A stretch of 64,000 nucleotides of DNA from Guyparkeria sp016278265 (GTDB taxonomy: Bacteria; Pseudomonadota; Gammaproteobacteria; Halothiobacillales; Halothiobacillaceae), in NCBI RefSeq assembly GCF_044582145.1, contig NZ_JBDODO010000003.1. One strand, written 5' to 3'. Each line of letters opens with the position of its first letter. The stretch's first letter is position 1. Both the position numbers and the translations under genes were made by a program. The notes beneath the pieces are model-generated. The model searched no databases. It saw only the letters and a program-made list of their open reading frames with translations, and was not told where the DNA came from. Shown here one piece after another: positions 36,238-44,841 of the stretch.

Positions 36238-36920
36238 TCCCGCTGCTCGGGCCGGATCCCAGGGCCTTCCCGCGGGTTTCCAGTGCCCTGACGGAACCCA
36301 ACGGCCTGCTGGCCGCCGGGGGCGATCTGTCGGTCGAGCGGCTGACGACGGCCTACCGTCGTGGCATCTTTCCGTGGTACTCCGAGGGCGACCCCATCCT
36401 CTGGTGGAGTCCCGACCCCCGCACGCTGCTCACCCCCGAGCGGTTCCACGTCTCCCGCAGCCTGGCCAAATGGCGCCGTCAGCAGCGCTACCAAGTGACG
36501 GTAGACACGGCGTTCGCCGCGGTGGTCGACGGCTGCGCCGCGCCGCGCCGAGGCGACCCCGGCACCTGGATCGTGCCGGCCATGCGCCAGGCCTTCGTCG
36601 ACCTGCATGCCGCCGGCATCGCCCACTCGGTGGAGGTCTGGTCGGGCGAGGAGCTGGTGGGCGGGCTGTTCGGCAGCCGCATCGGCCGGGCGGCCTTCGG
36701 CGAATCGATGTTCAGCCGCGCCCCCAACGCCTCCAAGTTCGCGCTGGCCGCCATTCTGGTCGATGAAGCCTGGGGACCGATCGACTTTCTCGACGCCCAG
36801 TTCACCACCGAGCACCTGCTTGGGCTGGGTGCCGAGGAATACCCCCGCTCGGTGTTCACGCGCTGGCTCGACGAGGCGGCCGGCGCCGATAGCCCGGCCG
36901 GGTTTCCGGGCGGTTTGTGA
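36234..36920 (+). CDS. aat: Leucyl/phenylalanyl-tRNA-protein transferase
   Basis: 228 aa. It adds Leu or Phe to N-terminal Arg/Lys of proteins, marking them for ClpS/ClpAP. Signatures: GLLAAGGDLSVERL near 24, YRRGIFPWYSEGDPILWWSPDPR near 42, and the GNAT-like core EELVGGLFGSRIGRAAFGESMF near 140. Coupled to yhbY by a 4-nt overlap. A 115-bp gap to the antiporter gene follows. Confidence 0.96.
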   Translation: MIPLLGPDPRAFPRVSSALTEPNGLLAAGGDLSVERLTTAYRRGIFPWYSEGDPILWWSPDPRTLLTPERFHVSRSLAKWRRQQRYQVTVDTAFAAVVDGCAAPRRGDPGTWIVPAMRQAFVDLHAAGIAHSVEVWSGEELVGGLFGSRIGRAAFGESMFSRAPNASKFALAAILVDEAWGPIDFLDAQFTTEHLLGLGAEEYPRSVFTRWLDEAAGADSPAGFPGGL

Positions 36921-37035
36921 TAAAACAAGGGCGCTCTTTCGCTCATTGGGGAATCGCTTCACCAATGCAGGGGCTCCTTAGCCAGTTGCGCCGCGAACAC
37001 CGCCGTCCCGCCCATTTTTAGGAACGAGACACCCA

Positions 37036-39033
37036 ATGCCAGCCGACACCATGGGCATTCTGCTGACTCTGTTGCTGATCTCGGTCGTCGCCGTGGTCGC
37101 CCTGCGACGTCTGAATCTGCCGGCGATCCTCGGCTATCTCGCCGTCGGCATGCTCGCCGGGCCGCACGCGCTCGGGCTGGTCAAGGACATTCACGACATC
37201 CACCTGATCGCCGAGTTCGGCGTGGTGTTCCTGCTGTTCATGCTGGGGCTGGAATTCTCGCTGTCGCGACTGATCGCGATGCGCCGGGCAGTCGTCGGCA
37301 TGGGCGGGGCACAGGTGCTGCTCACCGCCGTGATCACCGGCGGGGTGGCACTGATGATGGGCTTTTCCCCAGCCGCGGCCTTCACGCTGGCCGGGGTGAT
37401 GACCGTCTCCTCGACGGCCATCGTTATCCGCCAGCTCGGCGAGCAACTGGAAATCAATTCCCGACACGGCAACAACGCCGTCGGCATCCTGCTGTTCCAG
37501 GACCTCGCGGTCATCCCCTTCCTGATCGTCATCCCGGTGCTGGGCGTGTCGGGTGCCGCGGGCGACGCGGGCAACCTGACCCTCGAGATCATCCTCACCC
37601 TGGGCGAGGGCGTGCTCGCCGCCATCATGCTGTTCTTCGGTGGGCGCTGGGTGCTGCGGCCGCTGTTCCGCGAAATCGCCAAGTCCCGCTCGGCCGAACT
37701 GTTCACCCTGGCCGTCCTCCTGACCGTGCTGGGCGCCGGCTGGATGACCGAGACGGCGGGCCTGTCCTGGGAGCTGGGCGCATTCCTGGCCGGCATCGCC
37801 CTGTCCGAGACCCAGTACAAGCACCAGATCGAGGCCGACATCCGTCCGTTCCGCGACGTGCTGCTGGGCCTGTTCTTCATCACCATCGGCATGATGCTCG
37901 ACGTCGGCGGTCTGGCCGACATTGGCCACTGGGTAGTGATGTTCCTGGCCATCCTGATCCTTGCCAAGTTGGCGATCATCTTCCTGATCGGCCGGGCAAT
38001 GGGCGAGGCGGCGGGCGTGGCGCTGCGCTCGGGTTTGGTCCTGGCCCAGGGCGGCGAGTTCGGCTTTGCCATGCTCTCGATCGCCAGCCCCGGCCTGATG
38101 ACCGACATGGAGCACCAGATCGTGCTGGGCACGGTGATCTTCTCGATGGTGCTCACGCCGATCCTGGTCAAGTACAACGGCGCGATCGCCAAGCGACTGG
38201 TGCCCGGTTATGAGAAAAGCCGGATCGAGCACAACATCGAGGTGCGCGCCGATGCCAGCGACCTATCCCGGCACGTGCTCATCTGCGGGTTCGGCCGGGT
38301 CGGCCAGAACGTCGCCCGCCTGCTCAAGAGCGAAGGCATCGACTACACCGCGATCGAGGTCGATCCGGATATCGTCCAGCAGGCCAACGAGGCGGGACTG
38401 CGGGTGTACTTCGGCAACTCGACCCACCTCGACATCCTGCAATCGGCGGGCCTGAATCGGGCGCGCGCCGTGGTGATCAGCCACCTCGACGATGCCTCGA
38501 CCATCAAGACCATCGAGGTGATCCGCGGCCACAATCGCGACATCCCGGTGATCGTGCGCACCCGCACCGACGAGCACCTCGACCGCATCCACGAGGCCGG
38601 GGCCACCGAGGTAGTCGCCTCCGTCTACGAGATGAGCCTCGCGCTCGGCGGTCACGTCCTGCGCACGCTCAATGTGCCGTTAGCGAAGATCCTCCGCCAG
38701 ATCCAGGAAATCCGTCAGGCCGATTACGCCCCGTTGCGTCACACCTTCCACGGTGACCGTGCCCGGGACGAGAATGATTTCACCCTGCTCGCGCCGCGCA
38801 CCATGAAGAACGTCGCGCTGGTGCCGGGGGCCGCGGCGATCGGCAAGCGACTCGGCGCGCTCTTGACCGACCACGACGATGTCGTGGTCGACGCCATCAA
38901 TCGCCACGGCATCCGCGGCGAGAGCCCCAGCGACGAGGTCGAGCTTGAGGAAGGCGACGTGCTGACCCTGTACGGCTCGCCGGAGACCCTCGACACCGCC
39001 GAACAATTGCTGCTGACCGGCCGTCCCGACTGA
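37036..39033 (+). CDS. Kef-type cation/proton antiporter (CPA2) with TrkA-N and TrkA-C domains
   Basis: 665 aa, inner membrane. About twelve hydrophobic segments to residue 385 (LNLPAILGYLAVGMLAGP is typical of the family); then a Rossmann TrkA-N/KTN domain (HVLICGFGRVGQNVARLL near 413, binding NAD(H)) and a C-terminal TrkA-C domain (about 560-660). The arrangement matches YbaL/KefB-type potassium efflux systems. No kefF/kefG-type partner gene is present, which suggests YbaL-like rather than glutathione-gated Kef. ATG 37036 follows AGGAACGAGA. Confidence 0.93.
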   Translation: MPADTMGILLTLLLISVVAVVALRRLNLPAILGYLAVGMLAGPHALGLVKDIHDIHLIAEFGVVFLLFMLGLEFSLSRLIAMRRAVVGMGGAQVLLTAVITGGVALMMGFSPAAAFTLAGVMTVSSTAIVIRQLGEQLEINSRHGNNAVGILLFQDLAVIPFLIVIPVLGVSGAAGDAGNLTLEIILTLGEGVLAAIMLFFGGRWVLRPLFREIAKSRSAELFTLAVLLTVLGAGWMTETAGLSWELGAFLAGIALSETQYKHQIEADIRPFRDVLLGLFFITIGMMLDVGGLADIGHWVVMFLAILILAKLAIIFLIGRAMGEAAGVALRSGLVLAQGGEFGFAMLSIASPGLMTDMEHQIVLGTVIFSMVLTPILVKYNGAIAKRLVPGYEKSRIEHNIEVRADASDLSRHVLICGFGRVGQNVARLLKSEGIDYTAIEVDPDIVQQANEAGLRVYFGNSTHLDILQSAGLNRARAVVISHLDDASTIKTIEVIRGHNRDIPVIVRTRTDEHLDRIHEAGATEVVASVYEMSLALGGHVLRTLNVPLAKILRQIQEIRQADYAPLRHTFHGDRARDENDFTLLAPRTMKNVALVPGAAAIGKRLGALLTDHDDVVVDAINRHGIRGESPSDEVELEEGDVLTLYGSPETLDTAEQLLLTGRPD

Positions 39034-39050
39034 CGGTCGGGGCAAGAAAA

Positions 39051-39079
39051 TTGGAAATATGCGGGCATTTCACTAGGAT
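39051..39079 (+). promoter_or_regulatory. sigma70-type promoter of the 77-aa gene
   Basis: TTGGAA (39051-39056) and TAGGAT (39074-39079) are separated by exactly 17 nt. The start codon is about 45 nt downstream of the expected transcription start. Confidence 0.6.
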
Positions 39080-39100
39080 GTGAGTTATCGATGACAGACA

Positions 39101-39118
39101 CCTGATCCCGACATCAGG
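39101..39118 (+). promoter_or_regulatory. Leader hairpin abutting the Shine-Dalgarno of the 77-aa gene
   Basis: CCTGAT-CCCGAC-ATCAGG forms a 6-bp stem whose 3' arm runs directly into the Shine-Dalgarno sequence AGGGGAGG. It could modulate ribosome access. Confidence 0.4.
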
Positions 39119-39131
39119 GGAGGCAAGCGAC

Positions 39132-39365
39132 ATGATCGCCAATGTGGACAGCGGCTACAGCAACGTGGCGGCGGCCGATGGCATGCTCTCGACACCGTCC
39201 AATCAACAGACGGCCAACCCGAGCGCTCAGACCCGCAACACGCCGGTCCAGAACCCGGTGGAGAATCGGGTCAACGGCGGCGAGCCGACCGCCACGGCAC
39301 AAAACCGTGCCGGAGACGAGCAACAGGACGGCGGTCCTGGCAGCATGATCGACGTGCGCGCCTGA
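39132..39365 (+). CDS. Small unrecognised protein, 77 aa, probably disordered
   Basis: The protein is rich in Asn, Gln, Gly, Pro, Thr and Ala (NQQTANPSAQTRNTPVQNP), without signal peptide, membrane segment or Cys. It ends in a slightly hydrophobic tail (GSMIDVRA). It looks genuine: a spaced promoter, a strong Shine-Dalgarno AGGGGAGG 8 nt before ATG, a single ORF and a perfect terminator 45 nt after the stop make a complete monocistronic unit. It lies between the antiporter gene and mfd, all on the plus strand. I do not recognise the family and give no function. Confidence 0.75.
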   Translation: MIANVDSGYSNVAAADGMLSTPSNQQTANPSAQTRNTPVQNPVENRVNGGEPTATAQNRAGDEQQDGGPGSMIDVRA

Positions 39366-39409
39366 TCCGATCGGGATCGGCACGGGGCAGCGACGACGGC
39401 TGCCTGGGA

Positions 39410-39435
39410 ATGCGGGCTCCGGCCCGCATTTTTTT
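39410..39435 (+). terminator. Intrinsic terminator after the 77-aa gene
   Basis: ATGCGGGC-TCCG-GCCCGCAT is an 8-bp perfect stem with a four-base loop, followed by seven Ts. Confidence 0.93.
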
Positions 39436-39592
39436 GTTGCCGCGATACCGGCAACGGCCACCGCCGCCATCCAGCCCGTCTCTCGTGCAGCCGCGCGGCA
39501 AATAGGCGACAATCGCGCCTCCGAATCCGACCGCCTTGAATACACGCCGGCCCCCGCGGGGCCCGCCTCGACCACGACCCGCAACCGACCCC

Positions 39593-42500
39593 ATGAGCGA
39601 CGCCCAGCAGTCCATCGCCCAGCCTGCCGATCACCGCGACCCGATCTACCTGCGCGTGCACACAGAGCTCGGCCGAGCGCTGGCCACGCGCTTAGCCGCC
39701 GTCGCCGCGGACCGGCCGGTACTAGCCGTGCTGCCCGACAGCCGGACGGTCAACGACATACGCGCCGCGCTGGCATTCCTGGGCGTCGAGGCCAGCATCT
39801 TCCCCGACTGGGAAGTCCTGCCTTACGACCGCTTCTCGCCGCACCAGGACCTGATCTCCGACCGGCTCTCGCGGCTGTGGCGACTCCCCGGCGAATCACG
39901 GGGCCTGACCCTGATCGCTGCGCCCACCCTGCTCCAGCGCCTGCCGCCGCCGGCCTTCGTCACCGGCCAGGGCATGGTGCTGGAGGTCGGGCAGCGTCTG
40001 GACCGTGAGGCCTACCGCCAGCAGCTCGCGGCGGCCGGCTACAGCCTGGTCTCCACCGTCGAACAGCACGGCGAATACGCCCTGCGCGGCGGCCTGATCG
40101 ACGTCTTTCCAATGGGCGCCAACGAGCCGGTGCGCATCGACCTGTTCGACGACGAGATCGAGACCCTGCGCCATTTCGACCCGGAATCGCAGCGTTCCAC
40201 CGAGACGGTCGAGGCCATCACCCTGCTGCCGGCCCGCGAATACCCCCTGACCGACAAGGGCATCGCCACCTTTCGCCAGAACTGGCGCAACACCTTCCCC
40301 GGCGATCCGACCAGCGCCCCGATCTACCGGCAGGTGTCCGAAGGGCTGGTACCGGCCGGCATCGAGAGCTACCTGCCGCTGTTCTTCGAATCGACCGCGT
40401 CGCTATTCGACTACCTGCCAAAGTCGGCGCGACTGTTGCTGTTCGACGGGGTCGAGCGGGCGATCGAGGGCTTCGTTCACGAGACCAGCGAGCGCTTCGC
40501 CCAGCGTGCCGGCGATATCGATCACCCCATCCTTGCCCCCGAGGCGCTCTACCAGACACCGGACGAGTTTGGTGAACACATCAAACGCCTACCCCGCTGG
40601 CAGCTCGTGGCCGGCTCGGACGACCGTTTCCCTCAAGCCGCTGACATCGGCGACCGACCGCTGCCCGACCTGACGGCCGGTAGCGCTGCCCAGCAGGCCG
40701 TGATCGAGCGGCTCGCTGAATTCGTGCGCGCGTTCGACGGCCACACCTTGCTGGTCGCCGAGAGCAGTGGCCGCCGGCAGGCCCTGGTCGAGCAGACCAA
40801 CGCCGCCGGCCTGAAACCGCTCGGCATCAAGGGCTGGGACGAGGCGGACAAGGCGTCGGTGACCATCGCGGTGGCCGAGCTCGAGCATGGCGCCATCCTG
40901 CCGACGGCGGGCCGCCCCGTGGCGGTGATCAGTGAAACCAATCTGTTCGCCGAACGGGTCGCACAACGACGGGCCAAGTCGCGCCGGGGTCGAGACGCCG
41001 ATGCGATCATCCAGAACCTCGACGATCTCGCCATCGGCGCACCGGTGGTTCACGAGGATCACGGCGTCGGCCGCTTCCAGGGACTGGTCACGCTGGAGAT
41101 GAACGACCAGCCGCAGGAGTACCTGTTGCTGACCTACGCCGACGACGACAAGCTCTACGTGCCGGTCTCGAGTCTCGAGCGGATCTCGCGTTACACCGGT
41201 GGGGCCGAGGATACCGCCCCACTGCACCGACTGGGCTCCGGGCAATGGGAGAAGGCAAAAAAGCGCGCCGCCCAGCAGGTGCACGACGTCGCCGCCGAAC
41301 TCTTGGACGTCCACGCGCGCCGGGCCGCACGCAAAGGCACCTCGCTCAAGGTCGACGAGGCCGACTCTCACCAGTTCGCCGGGGAATTCGCCTTCGAACC
41401 GACCGACGATCAGCGTCTGGCCATCGAGCAGGTGCTGGTCGACATGGCGGCCAGCCAGCCGATGGACCGCGTCGTCTGCGGTGATGTGGGCTTCGGCAAG
41501 ACCGAAGTGGCAATGCGCGCGGCCTTCGTCGCCGTCGAGAACCATACCCAGGTGGCCGTGCTGGTACCCACCACGCTCCTGGCCGAGCAGCACCTGCGCA
41601 ACTTTCGTGACCGCTTCGCCAACTGGCCAGTGACCATCGAAAGCATGTCACGCCTTTCCGGCAGCAAGAAGACCGCCGAGCTGCGCGAGCGAATCAAGGC
41701 CGGCAAGGTCGATATCGTCATCGGCACCCACAAGCTACTGCGCGATTCACCGGAGTTCGCCAATCTGGGGCTGGTGATCATCGACGAGGAGCAGCGTTTC
41801 GGCGTGCGCGACAAGGAGCGCCTCAAGGCCCTGCGCGCCGAGGTGGACCTGTTGACGCTGACCGCCACGCCCATCCCGCGCACGCTCAACATGGCGCTCT
41901 CGGGCATCCGGGACCTGTCGATCATCGCCACCCCACCGCGCGAGCGCCTGGCGGTCAAGACCGTGATCCTGCGCTGGGACGAGGTGCAGATCCGCGAGGC
42001 GATCCAGCGGGAATTGAAGCGGGGCGGTCAGGTGTACTTCCTGCACAACGAGGTCAAGAGCATCGATCGCATGGCCCGCCTGGTCGAGGAAATAGTCCCC
42101 GAGGCGCGCATCGGCGTGGCGCACGGCCAGATGGGCGAGCGCGGGCTTGAACAGGTGATGTCGGACTTCTACCACCAGCGCTTCAACGTGCTGGTCTCGA
42201 CCACCATCATCGAGTCGGGGATCGACATCCCCACCGCCAACACCATCCTGATCCACCGCGCCGACAAGTTCGGCCTGGCGCAGCTCCACCAGCTGCGCGG
42301 CCGCGTGGGCCGTTCGCATCATCGCGCCTATGCCTACCTGATCACCCCGGAGCCAGGGCAGCTCACCCCGGATGCACAGAAGCGGCTCGAGGCCATCGCC
42401 GCGCTCGAGGACCTGGGCGTGGGCTTTACGCTCTCCACCCACGATCTCGAGATCCGCGGCGCCGGCGAGCTGCTGGGCTCGGGGCAATCCGGGCAGATGC

Positions 42501-43057
42501 ACGAGGTCGGTTACCGGTACTACATGCAACTGCTCGACCGGGCGGTCGCCGCCATCCGTCAGGGGCGCGAGCCTGCGCTGGACGCCCCGATGCAAAACGT
42601 GAACACCGAGGTCGACCTGGGCGAGCCCGCGCTGATCCCCGAGGACTTCGTCAACGACGTCCATACCCGACTGACGCTCTACAAACGCCTGTCGACGGCG
42701 ACGGACGACGAGGCGCTCGACGAGCTCAAGGTGGAGCTGATCGACCGCTTCGGCCTGCTGCCCGAGCCGGTGGTCGCCCTGGTCGAGACCCACCGGCTGC
42801 GCATCCGCGCCCGGCGGATCGGCATTACCAAGCTCGAACTCACGGCCCGCGGTGGTCGCCTGATCTTCGGCGAGAACGCGCGCATCGACCCGGCCAAGCT
42901 GGTGGCCGCCGTGCAGGCCGCCCCGGATACCTACCGGCTCTCGGCCGACACCCTGCGATTTAACCGGGAAATGCCGACGCTCCACGAGCGCCTGACGACC
43001 ATCGAAGCCATCCTGCAGGACATCGCCCTGCCCGAGACGAACAAGGCCAACACATGA
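39593..43057 (+). CDS. mfd: Transcription-repair coupling factor Mfd
   Basis: 1154 aa. It removes stalled RNA polymerase and recruits UvrA. N-terminal UvrB-like domains (about 1-330: VLPYDRFSPHQDLISDRLS), the RNA-polymerase-interacting CarD-like domain (VVHEDHGVGRFQG near 483), the helicase core with Walker A CGDVGFGKTEVAMR near 630 and DEEQ box near 730, then the C-terminal TRCF domain. Length matches the E. coli protein (1148). I choose ATG 39593; a TTG frame upstream at 39536 adds 19 Pro/Arg-rich residues not expected in the family. Its stop overlaps the RDD start (ATGA). Confidence 0.97.
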   Translation: MSDAQQSIAQPADHRDPIYLRVHTELGRALATRLAAVAADRPVLAVLPDSRTVNDIRAALAFLGVEASIFPDWEVLPYDRFSPHQDLISDRLSRLWRLPGESRGLTLIAAPTLLQRLPPPAFVTGQGMVLEVGQRLDREAYRQQLAAAGYSLVSTVEQHGEYALRGGLIDVFPMGANEPVRIDLFDDEIETLRHFDPESQRSTETVEAITLLPAREYPLTDKGIATFRQNWRNTFPGDPTSAPIYRQVSEGLVPAGIESYLPLFFESTASLFDYLPKSARLLLFDGVERAIEGFVHETSERFAQRAGDIDHPILAPEALYQTPDEFGEHIKRLPRWQLVAGSDDRFPQAADIGDRPLPDLTAGSAAQQAVIERLAEFVRAFDGHTLLVAESSGRRQALVEQTNAAGLKPLGIKGWDEADKASVTIAVAELEHGAILPTAGRPVAVISETNLFAERVAQRRAKSRRGRDADAIIQNLDDLAIGAPVVHEDHGVGRFQGLVTLEMNDQPQEYLLLTYADDDKLYVPVSSLERISRYTGGAEDTAPLHRLGSGQWEKAKKRAAQQVHDVAAELLDVHARRAARKGTSLKVDEADSHQFAGEFAFEPTDDQRLAIEQVLVDMAASQPMDRVVCGDVGFGKTEVAMRAAFVAVENHTQVAVLVPTTLLAEQHLRNFRDRFANWPVTIESMSRLSGSKKTAELRERIKAGKVDIVIGTHKLLRDSPEFANLGLVIIDEEQRFGVRDKERLKALRAEVDLLTLTATPIPRTLNMALSGIRDLSIIATPPRERLAVKTVILRWDEVQIREAIQRELKRGGQVYFLHNEVKSIDRMARLVEEIVPEARIGVAHGQMGERGLEQVMSDFYHQRFNVLVSTTIIESGIDIPTANTILIHRADKFGLAQLHQLRGRVGRSHHRAYAYLITPEPGQLTPDAQKRLEAIAALEDLGVGFTLSTHDLEIRGAGELLGSGQSGQMHEVGYRYYMQLLDRAVAAIRQGREPALDAPMQNVNTEVDLGEPALIPEDFVNDVHTRLTLYKRLSTATDDEALDELKVELIDRFGLLPEPVVALVETHRLRIRARRIGITKLELTARGGRLIFGENARIDPAKLVAAVQAAPDTYRLSADTLRFNREMPTLHERLTTIEAILQDIALPETNKANT

Positions 43058-43533
43058 CCGACTCCAGCGAACGCGACGCACCCAGGCCACCCAGGCCAGC
43101 CGGGCGCCCCGCCCGTACTGCCCCGCTATGGCGACGCGCCGCGGCGCTTTTCTATGACACGCTGTTCGTCATCGCCGTGGTGATCCTGGCCACGTTCATC
43201 GCCCTGGTGTTCACCGGCGGCGAGGCCGTCCCGCCAGAAGGACCAATCCAATGGATCTTCCGCCTCTACCTGCTCGCCTGGATCGCGGCCTATTTCGTGT
43301 TCTTCTGGTGCCGTTTCGGCCAGACACCCGGCATGAAGGTCTGGCGCCTGCTACTGATCCGTGAGCGCAGTGGCGCCTGCCTGGGGCCGATGCTGGCACG
43401 ATTCGGCTTCGGTCTGCTGAGTCTCGCGACACTCGGCCTGTTGTTTTTCATCAGCCTACGCGATCCACAGCGACGCAGCTGGATCGACGATCGCCAGGCC
43501 ATGCGAGTGGTGCAATTGCTGCCCGGCGGCTGA
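43054..43533 (+). CDS. RDD-family membrane protein
   Basis: 159 aa, with a Pro/Arg-rich N-terminus followed by RRAAALFYDTLFV (the Arg-Asp signature appears as R..A..YD), two or three hydrophobic helices, and the conserved FWCRFGQTPGMKVWRL region. Members are small inner-membrane proteins of unknown role. Coupled to mfd by ATGA. A perfect bidirectional terminator follows. Confidence 0.85.
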   Translation: MTDSSERDAPRPPRPAGRPARTAPLWRRAAALFYDTLFVIAVVILATFIALVFTGGEAVPPEGPIQWIFRLYLLAWIAAYFVFFWCRFGQTPGMKVWRLLLIRERSGACLGPMLARFGFGLLSLATLGLLFFISLRDPQRRSWIDDRQAMRVVQLLPGG

Positions 43534-43559
43534 CACGCAATCGGAACCGATAAATGGAA

Positions 43560-43588
43560 AAGGCCCCGGACACGAGTCCGGGGCCTTT
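43560..43588. terminator. Bidirectional terminator between the RDD gene and ftsZ
   Basis: AAGGCCCCGGAC-ACGA-GTCCGGGGCCTT is a 12-bp perfect stem; TTTGCTTTT follows on plus, and a T-containing tract (TTTTCC) follows on minus. It closes both converging operons. Confidence 0.93.
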
Positions 43589-43637
43589 GCTTTTGCCTCG
43601 CGAGTTTTCAACCCGGCCTCCCGGCCGGGGCCATCAT

Positions 43638-44795
43638 TCAGTCCGCCTGGTGGCGCAGGAACGACGGGATGTCGATGGTGTCGAGGTTGATCGCGGTGTT
43701 GCCGCGATGGGCGGTGCCGGCGTAGGCCTGCTGGACCTCGGCGCGCGACGGCTCGCTCGACTCGGTCGACTCCTCGCGGCGGGCGTTGTCGATCACCACA
43801 CGCGGCTTGCTCGACTCGGCAGTGACGTTCTTGATGCGGGACAACCCGGTAGCCACCAGCGTGACGCGCAACTGGCCGTCGAGCTCGTCGTCAACCGCGG
43901 TGCCTACCTTGACCACCGCCTCGTCACCGGCCAACTCCTGGACCATCTCGCCGATCTCCATGAACTCGCCGATCGAGAGATCGCCGTTGGAGGTGACGTT
44001 GACCAGGATGCCCTCGGCACCGGTGAGATTGATGTCGTCGAGCAGTGGGCTGTGGATGGCGGCCTCGGCGGCCTCGGCGGCGCGGTTGTCGCCGGTGCCG
44101 ACCCCGGTGCCCATCATGGCAGTGCCCTTCTCGGTCATGATCGCGCGCACGTCGGCAAAGTCGAGGTTGATCTCGCCCGGGCGGGTGATCAGCTCGGAGA
44201 TACCGGCCACGGCGGTGAACAGCACCTCGTTAGCGGCGGCAAAGGCATCACGCAAAGCGGCCTGCTTGCCCATCACTGCGGTGAGCTGGTCGTTGGGGAT
44301 CACGATCAGCGAGTCGACGTTGTCCTCGAGCTCCTGAATACCCTCCATGGCCACGCTCGTGCGCTTTTTGCCCTCGAAGGAGAACGGCCGGGTGACCACC
44401 GCCACGGTGAGGATGTTCATGTCGCGAGCGATCTGTGCGATCACCGGCGCTGCACCGGTGCCGGTGCCACCACCCATGCCGGTGGTGATGAACAGCATGT
44501 TGGCATCACTGATCGCCTCCTGGATCTGCTCGCGGTCCTCGAGGGCGGCCTGGCGGCCCAGTTCCGGGTCGGCACCCGCACCCAGACCCTTGGTGATGTT
44601 CGCCCCGATCTGCAGTTGCGACGGCGCGTTGCTCTTCACCAGCGCCTGGGCATCGGTGTTGGCACTGATGTACTCGATGCCCTCGATGTGTTGCATGACC
44701 ATGTGGGCCACGGCGTTGCCGCCGCCCCCACCAACGCCGATGACCTTGATCTTGGCGCTTTCGGTCTGCATTTCGGCCATAGTCCAGTTGCTCAT
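43638..44795 (-). CDS. ftsZ: Cell division protein FtsZ
   Basis: 385 aa tubulin-like GTPase that forms the Z ring. IKVIGVGGGGGNAVAHM (about 14-30), the GTP signature GGGTGTGAAP (about 108-117) and NLDFADVRAIM near 211 are intact. The variable linker is followed by the conserved C-terminal peptide IDIPSFLRHQAD, the docking site for FtsA and ZipA. Start ATG 44795 with AAGGAGA upstream. Last gene of the dcw cluster; lpxC, often next, is absent. Confidence 0.98.
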   Translation of the reverse strand: MSNWTMAEMQTESAKIKVIGVGGGGGNAVAHMVMQHIEGIEYISANTDAQALVKSNAPSQLQIGANITKGLGAGADPELGRQAALEDREQIQEAISDANMLFITTGMGGGTGTGAAPVIAQIARDMNILTVAVVTRPFSFEGKKRTSVAMEGIQELEDNVDSLIVIPNDQLTAVMGKQAALRDAFAAANEVLFTAVAGISELITRPGEINLDFADVRAIMTEKGTAMMGTGVGTGDNRAAEAAEAAIHSPLLDDINLTGAEGILVNVTSNGDLSIGEFMEIGEMVQELAGDEAVVKVGTAVDDELDGQLRVTLVATGLSRIKNVTAESSKPRVVIDNARREESTESSEPSRAEVQQAYAGTAHRGNTAINLDTIDIPSFLRHQAD

Positions 44796-44841
44796 GATGT
44801 CGTCTCCTTCTCTCGCGTGGCGTTCAGATAAGTGGTGTGAA

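Noticed and set aside
39023..39043. Terminator after the antiporter gene
   Set aside because: A CCCGAC/GTCGGG stem exists but no T run follows on plus.
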